The notes: a model not told the origin generated them from the letters alone. DNA of 14,867 nucleotides from JANYIP01 sp031394045 (GCA_031394045.1 JANMWN010000324.1:1-14867), one strand, 5' to 3'. Counted from the first letter of the stretch, positions 1 to 7,985 are shown. Numbers and translations are program-made.

Positions 1-146
1 GCGGTGCGGCCCAGCCGGCGGACCGCCTTGGCGGTGAGCTCCAGCCGGCCGTCGGTCCGCTGCAGATACCCCTGCCGCTCGAGCTCGCGCTCGATCCTGC
101 GCAGCTGCTCGAGGTCGTCGACGGCTCCCCGGCCGAGCGCGCGGCG
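1..146 (-). pseudogene. VWA-domain protein, internal fragment (inverted partial copy)
   Basis: Read on the minus strand, these bases give an uninterrupted 48-codon stretch that begins RRALGRGAVDDLEQL and ends LTAKAVRRLGRT. The last half is identical at protein level to the start of the rightward VWA gene (bases 199-276). The first half, RALGRGAVDDLEQLRRIERE, fits the helical segment that normally precedes this point in the long actinobacterial VWA proteins. So this fragment looks like the authentic upstream part of that protein, in the wrong orientation relative to the rest. It is cut by the left window edge. Bases 147-178 continue open on the minus strand but no longer resemble the family. 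An assembly fold-back or strain chimera is as likely as a real inverted duplication. Confidence 0.6.
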
Positions 147-276
147 GGGGTGCTGCCCACCCCCTTCCCCTGCTGCGAATGATGGCGCGTGACCACCCGC
201 GGCAGGGGTACCTGCAGCGGACCGACGGCCGGCTGGAGCTCACCGCCAAGGCGGTCCGCCGGCTGGGCCGTACCGC
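1..276. repeat. 78-bp near-perfect inverted repeat (1-78 / 199-276)
   Basis: Bases 1-78 are the reverse complement of 199-276 with 76 of 78 positions matching. The two mismatches (6/271 and 66/211) are transitions at third codon positions and are synonymous (CGC/CGT Arg, TAT/TAC Tyr). Pairing stops abruptly at 78/199, leaving a 120-nt unpaired centre. Both arms code for the same piece of a VWA protein. Because the differences are synonymous, the arms look like two alleles rather than one molecule copied exactly. Confidence 0.9.
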
Positions 277-1087
277 CCTGCGTCGGGTCTTCTCCTCGCT
301 GGAGGCGGCGCGGCAGGGCAGCCATGACGTACGCGACGCGGGCGCCGCCGGCGAGCTGACCGGCGCCTCGCGGGCCTGGGTCTTCGGCGACGAGCAGCCG
401 CTCGACGTCGTCCGTACGGTGGCGAACGCGGTCCGCCGGGGCGGCGCACCGGACGGGTGTGGGGTCCGGCTGTCGGTCGAGGACTTCGAGGTGCAGGAGA
501 CCGAGCGGCGGACGTCGGCGGCGGTCTGCCTGCTGGTCGACCTGTCGTACTCGATGGTGCTCAACAACACCTGGGGTGCCGCGAAGCAGACCGCACTGGC
601 ACTCGAGACCCTGATCGCCACGCAGTTCCCGCAGGACGCGCTGCAGGTGGTGGGGTTCTCCAACTACGCCCGACCGCTGTCCCCCGGCCAGGTGGCCACC
701 CTGGACTCGGACATGGTGCAGGGCACCAACCTTCAGCACGCCCTCATGCTGGCCGGCCGCTTCATCGACCGGCACCCGCAGAGCGACCCCGTGGTGCTCG
801 TGGTGACCGACGGCGAGCCCACCGCTCACCTGCTGAGGGACGGCGAGGCGTTCTTCGACTGGCCGCCGGCGCCCGAGACGCTCGAGCTCACCCTGGCCGA
901 GGTGGACCGGATGACCCGGCGCGGTGCCTCGCTGAACATCTTCATGCTCGGCGACGAGCCGCGGCTGCGCGACTTCGTCGAGGAGGTGGCGCGGCGCAAC
1001 GGCGGCCGCGTCTTCTGCCCGGACGCCGACCGGCTCGGCGAGTACGTCGTCAGCGACTTCCTGCGGGCCCGCCGGGCCCGGCGCTGA
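179..1087 (+). CDS. VWA-domain protein, N-terminally truncated
   Basis: This encodes a von Willebrand factor A domain of the large actinobacterial VWA family, thought to act as metal-dependent protein-binding modules in the cytoplasm; the partner is unknown. A complete MIDAS is visible: DLSYS at residues 121-125, the Thr in QGTNLQHAL (183) and the Asp of VVTDGEPT (211). Before it lies the family segment QGYLQRTDGRLELTAKAVRRLG, then the AGAAGELTGASRAWVFGDEQP linker region. Family members are usually about 600-700 aa; only the C-terminal 302 aa are here. The first eight codons (MMARDHPR) are not family sequence, and homology starts exactly where the inverted repeat arm starts (base 199), so the ATG at 179 is probably not a native start. 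The MFS gene follows 34 bp downstream on the same strand. Confidence 0.8.
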   Translation: MMARDHPRQGYLQRTDGRLELTAKAVRRLGRTALRRVFSSLEAARQGSHDVRDAGAAGELTGASRAWVFGDEQPLDVVRTVANAVRRGGAPDGCGVRLSVEDFEVQETERRTSAAVCLLVDLSYSMVLNNTWGAAKQTALALETLIATQFPQDALQVVGFSNYARPLSPGQVATLDSDMVQGTNLQHALMLAGRFIDRHPQSDPVVLVVTDGEPTAHLLRDGEAFFDWPPAPETLELTLAEVDRMTRRGASLNIFMLGDEPRLRDFVEEVARRNGGRVFCPDADRLGEYVVSDFLRARRARR

Positions 1088-1121
1088 GCACCGCTGCACG
1101 AAGCCGTCCGGACCTGGGATC

Positions 1122-2420
1122 ATGGGCGCCGACATGACCGACGCCGTCCCCGAGACCTCTCCCGAGTCTCCACCGGAGACCCCGACCGGGTCGAGGCAGA
1201 AGGCTCCGCAGGAGACCCCGCGCTGGCGCCGCCTCCCGCTGCGCGACCTCCCGCCCGAGGTGCTCGTGCTGTCCGCCGTCGCGTTCTCGGTGGCCCTGGG
1301 CTTCGGGATCCTGGCGCCGGGGATCCCCTTGTTCGCCAAGCACTTCGGGGTCAGCAACGCCGAGGCCAGCGCGGTCATCTCAGCCTTCGCGGCCATGCGC
1401 CTGGTCACCGCGCCCTTCGCGGGACGGCTCGTCGACCGCCTCGGCGAGCGGGTGATCATGTCCACCGGGATCGGCATCGTCGGCGTCTCGAGCCTGCTGG
1501 CCGGGTTCTCCGGCTCGTTCACCCAGCTCGTCGTCCTGCGCGGGGTCGGGGGCGTGGGTTCGGCGATGTTCAGCGTCTCCGCAACCAGCCTGCTGCTGCG
1601 CGTCGTGGCGCCTGACCAGCGCGGCAGGGCGGCGGGCGCCTTCCAGGCCGGCTTCCTTTTCGGTGGCGTGACCGGTCCCGCGTTCGGCGGCAACCTGGCG
1701 TCTTGGTCGCTCCGCGCGCCGTTCTTCATCTACTCGGCCACCCTCCTGCTCGCCGGCACCGTGGCCGGCGTCTACCTCGCCCGGGCGCAGCTGAGCCGGC
1801 GCGAGGCCGCGGCCGGCACCGACCACGCGCCCACGCCGTTCGGCACGGCGCTGCGGCACCCGGCTTACCGGGCGGCGCTGCTCAACAACTTCGCGACCGG
1901 TTGGGCGATCGTCGGAGTCCGTTCCTCGCTGGTACCGCTGCTGGTCGCCGAGGTGCTGCACAAGAGCCCGGTCTGGACCGGCTACGGCATCTTCGTCTCG
2001 TCCGCGGTGCAGGCGGCGCTGCTGGCGCCGGTCGCCCGCCGGGTGGACGGAATGGGGCGGCGGCCGTTCATGCGTGCTGGTGCGGCCCTCGGTGTGGTCG
2101 GCTGCACGCTGCTGGCGTTCACGCACGCACTCCCTGCGTTCCTGCTCGCCATGGCGGTGTTCGGAGCCGCCACGGCCATGCTCAGCACCTCGGCCGCAGC
2201 CGTGGTCGGTGACGTCATCGGCGGGCGCGGGGGTACCGCCATCGCCGGCTTCCAGATGTCCGCCGACCTCGGCCAGTCCATCGGCCCGATCGTCGCCGGC
2301 TCGCTGTCCGACACGTACTCGTACACGACGGCCTTCCTGGCTACGGCAGGGGTCTCGGCGCTCGCGCTGGTCGCCGCCATCGTGTCGCCGGAGACCCGGC
2401 AGGCCAAGTCGGAGGAGTGA
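1122..2420 (+). CDS. MFS transporter, probable drug/metabolite exporter
   Basis: This is a major facilitator superfamily membrane protein of 432 aa, a normal length for a 12-helix DHA1-type proton-coupled exporter. A long polar N-terminal tail rich in Pro, Glu and Thr comes first (about residues 1-42), then alternating hydrophobic helices. The MFS motif between helices 2 and 3 is visible as GRLVDRLGER, with a second related loop RRVDGMGRRP in the second half. The substrate cannot be told from sequence. The start is uncertain: ATG at 1122 has GGGA only 2 nt away, and ATG at 1134 (MTDAVPET) lacks a clear ribosome site. Its stop codon at 2418-2420 directly abuts the stop of the convergent PPOX gene, so no terminator fits between them. 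Confidence 0.85.
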   Translation: MGADMTDAVPETSPESPPETPTGSRQKAPQETPRWRRLPLRDLPPEVLVLSAVAFSVALGFGILAPGIPLFAKHFGVSNAEASAVISAFAAMRLVTAPFAGRLVDRLGERVIMSTGIGIVGVSSLLAGFSGSFTQLVVLRGVGGVGSAMFSVSATSLLLRVVAPDQRGRAAGAFQAGFLFGGVTGPAFGGNLASWSLRAPFFIYSATLLLAGTVAGVYLARAQLSRREAAAGTDHAPTPFGTALRHPAYRAALLNNFATGWAIVGVRSSLVPLLVAEVLHKSPVWTGYGIFVSSAVQAALLAPVARRVDGMGRRPFMRAGAALGVVGCTLLAFTHALPAFLLAMAVFGAATAMLSTSAAAVVGDVIGGRGGTAIAGFQMSADLGQSIGPIVAGSLSDTYSYTTAFLATAGVSALALVAAIVSPETRQAKSEE

Positions 2421-2831
2421 TCAGCCCTCGACGTCGGGGCCGGCGCGGGTCGGGGTGATCCGGATCAGGCAGCGCTGGTCGCGCACCATCGCCGACCGGT
2501 AGTCGTCCCAGTCCTCGTGCTCGCCCGACAGGCTGCGGTAGTAGTCGACGAGCGGTTCGAGCGCCTCGGGCAACGACACGACCGCCACGTCGCCGGACAC
2601 CTGGATCCAGGACCCGAAGAACCCGTCGTTGATCACGCACAGCCAGGCGAAGGGCCGCTTGCGCAGGTTGCGGGTCTTGAGCGAGGTCTCCTGGGTGCTC
2701 ACCGTGAGGCAGCCGGTCGCGTCGACCGCGACCATCACCGGCGACATCTGCGGGGTGCCGTCGTCGCGCATGGTCGACAGGATCGCGCGATGGTGCTCGC
2801 GGACGAAGTCCCGCGCCTTGTCCAGGTCCAT
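2421..2831 (-). CDS. PPOX-class F420-dependent oxidoreductase (Rv1155-like)
   Basis: A small split-barrel flavin/F420-binding protein of the pyridoxamine-phosphate-oxidase superfamily, 136 aa. Family hallmarks are an opening AILSTMRDDGTPQMSPVMV strand pair, the phosphate-binding SLKTRNLRKRPFAWLCV segment, and the C-terminal LSGEHEDWDDYRSAMVRDQR motif, closely matching the pattern of mycobacterial Rv1155-type proteins, which bind F420. The substrate is not known. I chose ATG at 2831 (MDLDKARDFV) because the longer reading from 2945 adds a Pro/Ser-rich leader that does not look like protein. It lies 43 bp downstream of the amidase gene on the same strand and is probably its last operon partner. 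Confidence 0.85.
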   Translation of the reverse strand: MDLDKARDFVREHHRAILSTMRDDGTPQMSPVMVAVDATGCLTVSTQETSLKTRNLRKRPFAWLCVINDGFFGSWIQVSGDVAVVSLPEALEPLVDYYRSLSGEHEDWDDYRSAMVRDQRCLIRITPTRAGPDVEG

Positions 2832-2874
2832 GCGGGCCAACCTAGCCACCGGGGGACCTTCGACACAGCCGGCA

Positions 2875-4209
2875 TCAGGGGGCGGTGCGCTGCCAGGGGG
2901 CGAGTCGTTCGATCTGGGCGGCCAGGCCGAGGAGCTTGGCCTCACCGCCGTCCGACGCCACGAGCTGCACCGACAGCGGCATCCCGACCTTGGGGTGCAG
3001 CCCTGCGGGGACCGCGGCCGCCGGGTACTGCGCGAGGTTCCACGGCGCGGCGTACGGCGCGTACCGGACGTTCGCCGCCACCACCCGGGGCCACGGCCGC
3101 TCGCCCCAGCGCTCGGCCGCGATCGGCGGCGCGGCCAGCACAGGGGTCAGCAGCACGTCGTACGAGGCGAAGAAGTCGGTCATCGCCGAACGGAACGCGA
3201 CCCGGTCGCTGTCGCGTACGACACCGCGCCGCCGCACCGTGTCGCCGAGCGAGACGTGCCGGCGCACGGCGGGGTCGAGCAGCGACCGGTCCAGACCGTC
3301 GGCGTCGAACGAGGCCCCGCCGAACCACCGGGACAGGGCAGGCGCCGGGTTGAGCGGGTACGGCGGATCGACCCGCTCGATCACGTGGCCGGCCGCCCCC
3401 AGCCGCTTGGCCGTCTGCACCACCGCGCGCAGGTGCTCGATGTCGGCGCGTACGCCGCTGACGGGCGGGCGCACCGAGACCGCGATCCGCAGCGGGCGCT
3501 CGGGCTCGTTGACGTCGGCGAGCTCGGGCCGCGCGGCGAGCACCGAGAGCATCAGCGCGGCATCGGCCACCGTCGTTGCCAGGGGCCCGTTCTCGGCCAT
3601 GTCGTACCACGCGTTGTTGCCGATCCCCGAGGGGACCACACCGAAGCCGGGCTTGATCCCGAACAGCCCGCAGCAGGCGGCCGGGATCCGGATCGAGCCC
3701 ATCCCGTCGTTACCGAGGGCGATCGGCACCATGCCGCCGGCGACGGCGGCCGCGCTGCCACCCGACGACCCGCCGGGCGTACGCGAGAGGTCCCATGGGT
3801 TGTGGGTGATGCCGAAGGACGAGTCGGTGGCGCCGAATACGCACAGCTCCGGCACCCGCGTGAGCCCGACCACGATGGCCCCGGCGGCACGCAGCCGGCG
3901 GACCACCTCGTGGTCGACGGTCTGCGGCCGGTCGGAGGTTGCCGCGGACCCATCCCGCATCGGCTCGCCGGCGACCGCCACGTTGTCCTTGATGGCCACG
4001 GGTACGCCGGCGAGCGGGAGCTTGGCCAGGTCGGTGCGCGCAGCCAGGTCGGCGGCCTCGGCCATCGCCGCGGCGTCGCGCACGAGCTGGAAGGCGCCCA
4101 GCCTCGCGTCGCCGGCATGGATGCGGCGGAGGCTGTCCGCCACCACCTCGTCGACCTTGGCCGCTCCGGAACGTACCTGGGTCGCGAGCTCGATCGCCGT
4201 CGATGCCAT
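2875..4209 (-). CDS. Amidase signature family hydrolase
   Basis: A 444-aa amidase signature enzyme that would hydrolyse a carboxamide to acid and ammonia by a Ser-cisSer-Lys triad. The Lys is in VAIKDN (K74), the Ser pair in TPGGSSGGS (148-149), and the probable nucleophile is S172 in GNDGMGSIRIPA. The consensus there is usually G-G-G-S-I-R, so the Met in GMGSIR is unusual but leaves the nucleophile in place. No GatB gene is nearby, and the length is near that of stand-alone amidases rather than GatA, so tRNA amidation is unlikely. The ATG at 4209 is 10 bp after the stop of the MutL-like gene, implying one transcript. The substrate is unknown. Confidence 0.88.
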   Translation of the reverse strand: MASTAIELATQVRSGAAKVDEVVADSLRRIHAGDARLGAFQLVRDAAAMAEAADLAARTDLAKLPLAGVPVAIKDNVAVAGEPMRDGSAATSDRPQTVDHEVVRRLRAAGAIVVGLTRVPELCVFGATDSSFGITHNPWDLSRTPGGSSGGSAAAVAGGMVPIALGNDGMGSIRIPAACCGLFGIKPGFGVVPSGIGNNAWYDMAENGPLATTVADAALMLSVLAARPELADVNEPERPLRIAVSVRPPVSGVRADIEHLRAVVQTAKRLGAAGHVIERVDPPYPLNPAPALSRWFGGASFDADGLDRSLLDPAVRRHVSLGDTVRRRGVVRDSDRVAFRSAMTDFFASYDVLLTPVLAAPPIAAERWGERPWPRVVAANVRYAPYAAPWNLAQYPAAAVPAGLHPKVGMPLSVQLVASDGGEAKLLGLAAQIERLAPWQRTAP

Positions 4210-4219
4210 GACCTGGACC

Positions 4220-5671
4220 CTACGGCCGGACGGCTCCGCTGGGGAGCCTGGTCAGGGCACCAGTTGCCAGCCGGGCGGCGGCCTCCGGGTGGGTCGAGGC
4301 GAGCAGCCCGGCCGCCGCGAGGACGTACCGGGCGTCGACGGCCAGCTCGGCCCGGTCCGGGACCTTCCAGCCGCCGCCGTGGTCGGCGACCGCGGGGGCC
4401 AGGATCCGTTGCAGCGCCGCCGGATCGGCATGCCGCAGCACCCCGCCGGAGCCGACCACCAGGCGGACGCCCCGCAGGTCCTTGCCGTGGTGACGCACCT
4501 CGCCGGAATCGTGCGGACGGGCATGCCGGCGCAGGGCGATGGTCAGTGCAAGCTCGGCGAGCAGGGCGTCGACCGCTCGGCCTTCGTCGTCCGTCGTCAG
4601 CAGGGCTGGGTCGGCCATCCGTCGCTCGGCGGCGACGGCGAGCACCGCTGCCTCGTCGGCCGTTAGCAGGCGCTCGGCCAGGGCTGCCTCCACCACCCCC
4701 GGTGCGCTCCAGCGCACCCCGAGGTCACCCTCGACGGTCCGCCCGCGCCACATCACCTCGACGACCTCCCGATGCAAGGCCGCCTCTTCGGGGTCAGGGG
4801 TCACGACTGAGTAGACGTCGGTGGTCGCGCCCCCGACGTCTACCACGACGACGTCTCCGACCCCTGGTACGCCCTCGTAGCCGTCCGCCAGCAGCTCGAC
4901 CCCCGCGAGCACGGCGTCAGGGGTGGCCGCCCTGACCATGCGGGCGAAGTCCGGCGAGGCCGACAGGTGCTTGCCACCGATCACGTGCTCGATGAACACC
5001 GATCGGATCGCGGCCCGCGCAGGCATCGGGTCCAGCACCCCGATCCTTGGCAGGACGTTGGCGGCCGGGAACGCGGTCCACCCCGCAGCGGTGAGGACGC
5101 CCGCCACCTCGTCGCGCACGTCGACGTTCCCAGCCACCACCACCGGGACCCGCGGCAGCGCGGAGGCGCCTTCCGACGATGCAGCCAGGACACTGGCGTT
5201 GGAGCGCAGGACCTCGGCGTTGCCACCGTCGGTGCCACCGACCAGGAGCACGACGTCGGGCCGGTCCGCCGCCAGCGCCTCGACCGACGACGGCGTCATC
5301 TCCCCCGAGCTCACGTGCACGACCTTGGCGCCGGCGGACAGGCCGACGCGGTACCCGGCCTCGGCCGTGACAGCGCGCTCGTACCCCACGACCGCGAGCC
5401 GGAGCCCACCTCCTGCGCTGGAGCAGGCCAGGACCTGCGACAGGTCCTGGCCGGGCAGGGCGACCGCGAGCTCGGCGCGTACCGCGTCCACGCCTTCGAG
5501 CACGTCCGTGCCGATCGTCGTCGCGTGCGCCGCGGTAGCGACCAGCGCTCCGGTGACGGTGTCGACGGCCGCTGCCTTGGTGTACGTCGATCCGACGTCG
5601 ATGCAGACGACGCAGTCGGCGGCCCGCAGCCGACCGGCCGGGCTGGCCGGGCTGGTTGCCGAGCGGTTCAC
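4220..5671 (-). CDS. MutL-like (glutamate mutase L family) ASKHA ATPase
   Basis: The protein belongs to the MutL/GlmL family of actin-like ATPases, best known beside adenosylcobalamin-dependent glutamate mutase and aminomutases, where it is believed to reactivate or chaperone the mutase. Seen in sequence: phosphate-1 motif IDVGSTYTK (about residues 24-32), family block LLVGGTDGGNAEV (142-154), the NVLPRIGVLDPMPAR region (205-219), and phosphate-2 motif VVDVGGATTD (276-285). Length is 483 aa, normal for the family. The start is a GTG at 5671 with GAGG about 12 nt upstream. No mutase gene is visible in this window; the upstream neighbour is a divergent glycoside hydrolase. The amidase follows 10 bp downstream. 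Confidence 0.87.
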   Translation of the reverse strand: MNRSATSPASPAGRLRAADCVVCIDVGSTYTKAAAVDTVTGALVATAAHATTIGTDVLEGVDAVRAELAVALPGQDLSQVLACSSAGGGLRLAVVGYERAVTAEAGYRVGLSAGAKVVHVSSGEMTPSSVEALAADRPDVVLLVGGTDGGNAEVLRSNASVLAASSEGASALPRVPVVVAGNVDVRDEVAGVLTAAGWTAFPAANVLPRIGVLDPMPARAAIRSVFIEHVIGGKHLSASPDFARMVRAATPDAVLAGVELLADGYEGVPGVGDVVVVDVGGATTDVYSVVTPDPEEAALHREVVEVMWRGRTVEGDLGVRWSAPGVVEAALAERLLTADEAAVLAVAAERRMADPALLTTDDEGRAVDALLAELALTIALRRHARPHDSGEVRHHGKDLRGVRLVVGSGGVLRHADPAALQRILAPAVADHGGGWKVPDRAELAVDARYVLAAAGLLASTHPEAAARLATGALTRLPSGAVRP

Positions 5672-5700
5672 GGAGCGTCACCTCAGGTCGCGTTCTCAAG

Positions 5701-5706
5701 ATCATA
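5701..5706 (-). promoter_or_regulatory. Possible -10 box for the leftward operon
   Basis: Read leftward, bases 5706-5701 give TATGAT, a five-of-six match to the -10 consensus, about 30 nt before the GTG start of the MutL-like gene. No convincing -35 hexamer lies at the right distance, which is common in high-GC actinobacteria. This 108-bp gap between divergent genes must hold both promoters; it is AT-richer than its surroundings. Confidence 0.3.
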
Positions 5707-5779
5707 CATACGGACGATGGCGTCGCGACCCCGGTGATGATCGGATACGCCTTGGGCTATCTGAGGAGAATTCAAGCGC

Positions 5780-6760
5780 ATGCGTACGTTGAAGGCTGCC
5801 GCCGCGGTCACCGCAGGCGTCATGGTCGCACTGCTCGCGGCCCAGAACGCCGCGGTCGCCGATGTCCCTATTCCGATCGTCTGGGGCGCCAGCGTCCAGG
5901 CCAACTCGGGCGAAACGCTCCCCGTGGCCAAGGCTCGCTACGAGACCGCAGTTGGCCGCACGAAGCTGGGGGCCACCCGCGACTTCCTGCTCTGGGACTC
6001 CGCCTTCCCCACGGCGTACGAGAACGGCATGAAGGCCCAGGGCACCATCGTGATGCTCTCCGTCGCCACCAAGACCAAGGCCGGAGCGCTGATCTCGTGG
6101 GCCGCCATGGCCTCGGCTCAGCCCGGCGACGCCGTCTACACCGTGATGCAGTCGTGGGCCGACCGCGTGCGCGACTTCGGTGTCCCGATGTACCTCACGC
6201 TGCAGCACGAGCCGGAGGCCGCGAACAAGGCCAATGGGACCCAGTCTGACTACATCGCGGCCTGGCAGGCCTGGGTCACCCTGCTGCGCTCCGAGGGCGC
6301 CACCAACGTCAAGAACATCTGGATCACCACGGCGTTCGCGTACACCGTCAAGACGACCGACCGGCGGTTCGCGCCCAACTGGTACCCGGGCGACGCCTAC
6401 GTCGACGCGATCGGGGTGGACGCGTACAACTGGTTCTCCTGCCGCGCGTGGATACCCAACACTCCATGGCACTCACTTCAGCAGCTGATCGAGCCGATGC
6501 GCCAGTTCACCTTGCTGCACCCGGCTGCAGAGCCGTGGGTCACCGAGTTCGCCTCGATCGAGGACCCGGCCAACGCGGCTCGGCGCCCGCAGTGGATCGC
6601 GGATGCGCAGGCGCTGTTCCAGACCCAGGACTTCCTACCGTTCCGCGGCGTCCTCTACTACGAGCAGAAGCGGACCTGCGACTGGCGGGTGGCCAACAAC
6701 ACCCCTGACTCGCTCGCCGCCATGGCGACGATGGGCGCGGACCCCTACTTCGCGGGCTAG
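5780..6760 (+). CDS. Secreted GH26-like glycoside hydrolase
   Basis: A secreted (beta/alpha)8-barrel glycosidase of about 300 aa after processing. Residues 1-27 form a Sec signal peptide (MRTLKAAAAV, hydrophobic core, AVA cleavage before D28). The barrel resembles the GH26/clan GH-A pattern: LTLQHEPE at 139-146 for the acid/base (E144 or E146), YVDAIGVDAYNW (207-218), and WVTEFAS (253-259) with E256 as likely nucleophile. GH26 members mostly cut beta-mannans or mixed glucans, but the substrate here cannot be assigned; there is no carbohydrate-binding module. An AGGAG ribosome site (5764-5768) supports the ATG at 5780. The gene stands alone, divergent from the MutL operon and convergent with metB, whose stop is 5 bp away. 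Confidence 0.75.
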   Translation: MRTLKAAAAVTAGVMVALLAAQNAAVADVPIPIVWGASVQANSGETLPVAKARYETAVGRTKLGATRDFLLWDSAFPTAYENGMKAQGTIVMLSVATKTKAGALISWAAMASAQPGDAVYTVMQSWADRVRDFGVPMYLTLQHEPEAANKANGTQSDYIAAWQAWVTLLRSEGATNVKNIWITTAFAYTVKTTDRRFAPNWYPGDAYVDAIGVDAYNWFSCRAWIPNTPWHSLQQLIEPMRQFTLLHPAAEPWVTEFASIEDPANAARRPQWIADAQALFQTQDFLPFRGVLYYEQKRTCDWRVANNTPDSLAAMATMGADPYFAG

Positions 6761-6764
6761 CGGG

Positions 6765-7949
6765 CTAGCGACCTGCCGGGGTCAACGCTCGGGTGAGGTC
6801 GTCCAGCAGGTCGGCGAGGGTCTCGATCCCGACCGACAGCCGCACCAGGTCCGCGGGCACCTCCAGCGGTGAGCCGGCGACGCTTGCGTGCGTCATCCGG
6901 CCGGGGTGCTCGATCAACGACTCGACCCCGCCGAGCGACTCGCCGAGGGTGAACAGCCGGGTGCGCTCGCAGACCGCGAGAGCAGCGTCGGCGCCCCCGT
7001 CGACGCGGAACGACACCATCCCGCCGAAACGGGTCATCTGCTTGACCGCGACATCGTGCCCCGGGTGCATGGCCAGCCCTGGGTAGCGCACCTCGATCAC
7101 CGAGGGATGGGCCAGGAGCAGCTCCACCACGGCCTCGGCGTTGTCGCAGTGCCGATCCATGCGTACGCCCAAGGTCTTGATCCCGCGCAGCACCAGCCAT
7201 GAGTCGAATGGGCCCGCCACCGCACCCATCGCGTTCTGGTGGTAGGCCAGCTCGTCCCCGAGGCGTACGTCGGCGGTGACCAGCGCGCCGCCGACGACGT
7301 CGCTGTGACCGCCGAGGTACTTCGTGGTCGAGTGCACCACCACGTCGGCGCCGAGCACGAGCGGCTGCTGCAGGTACGGCGAGGCGAACGTGTTGTCGAC
7401 GACAAGCAGCGCGCCGGCCTCGTGCGCGACCGAGGCCAGCTCGGCGATGTCCGCGATGCCCAGCAACGGGTTCGTCGGTGTCTCGACCCACACGACCTTG
7501 GTCTGGCCGGGGCGGATGGCTGCGCGGACGGCGGCGGGATCCGCGAGCCGGGCCGAGGTGTGCTCGAGCCCCCACCGCTGCAGCACCTTGGCGAACAGCC
7601 GGTACGTGCCGCCGTACGCGTCGTCGGGGATCACCACGTGGTCGCCGGGGCCGCAGACCGTGCGCAGCAAGGTGTCCTCGGCAGCGAGACCCGAGGCGAA
7701 GGCGAGGCCGCGGGTGCCTGCCTCGATCGCGGCCAGGCACTCCTCGAGCGCGGTCCGGGTGGGGTTGGCGCTGCGGCTGTACTCGTACCCGCCGCGCAGG
7801 CCGCCGACACCGTCCTGCTTGTACGTCGACACCTGGTAGATCGGCGGCACCACGGCCCCGGTCGTGGGGTCGGGCTCCTGGCCCGCATGAATCGCGAGGG
7901 TCTCGAACCCGTGGGGGAGGCTGCCGTCTGCGTACGCGTCGTTGGTCAC
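6765..7949 (-). CDS. metB: Cystathionine gamma-synthase (PLP enzyme)
   Basis: A 394-aa Cys/Met-metabolism PLP enzyme. It probably joins O-succinyl- or O-acetylhomoserine to cysteine to make cystathionine for methionine synthesis. Visible features: YEYSRSANPTRTALE (56-70) with phosphate-binding Tyr/Arg, SGLAAEDT, WVETPTNPLL (154-163), VVDNTFASPYLQQPL with the pyridine-binding Asp185, and the Schiff-base Lys210 in HSTTKYLGGHSDVVGG. The C-terminal SLGGVESLIEHPGRMTHAS is typical of MetB and of gamma-lyases alike, so cystathionine gamma-lyase activity cannot be excluded. It starts at a GTG (7949) and is divergent from msrA across 119 bp. Confidence 0.88.
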   Translation of the reverse strand: MTNDAYADGSLPHGFETLAIHAGQEPDPTTGAVVPPIYQVSTYKQDGVGGLRGGYEYSRSANPTRTALEECLAAIEAGTRGLAFASGLAAEDTLLRTVCGPGDHVVIPDDAYGGTYRLFAKVLQRWGLEHTSARLADPAAVRAAIRPGQTKVVWVETPTNPLLGIADIAELASVAHEAGALLVVDNTFASPYLQQPLVLGADVVVHSTTKYLGGHSDVVGGALVTADVRLGDELAYHQNAMGAVAGPFDSWLVLRGIKTLGVRMDRHCDNAEAVVELLLAHPSVIEVRYPGLAMHPGHDVAVKQMTRFGGMVSFRVDGGADAALAVCERTRLFTLGESLGGVESLIEHPGRMTHASVAGSPLEVPADLVRLSVGIETLADLLDDLTRALTPAGR

Positions 7950-7971
7950 CCCGGAAGGCTAGTCCCGGGAC

Positions 7972-7985
7972 GGTCCTTACGGACC
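7972..7985. promoter_or_regulatory. Short inverted repeat in the metB-msrA spacer
   Basis: GGTCC-TTAC-GGACC is a perfect 5-bp inverted repeat 22 bp upstream of the metB start, in the 119-bp divergent spacer. It could be an operator or a small 5' leader hairpin of the metB transcript. No SAM-riboswitch-like core was recognised and the space is too short for most of them. Confidence 0.25.

Noticed and set aside
2629..4935. Very long plus-strand open frame opposite the amidase and MutL-like genes
   Set aside because: Its translation is low-complexity Arg/Gly/Pro/His and mirrors the codon pattern of the real minus-strand genes; long antisense frames are expected at this GC content.
4220..5671. 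DNA mismatch repair protein MutL
   Set aside because: The sequence has ASKHA ATPase motifs of the glutamate-mutase MutL family, not the GHKL ATPase motifs of mismatch repair MutL; the shared name is a coincidence.
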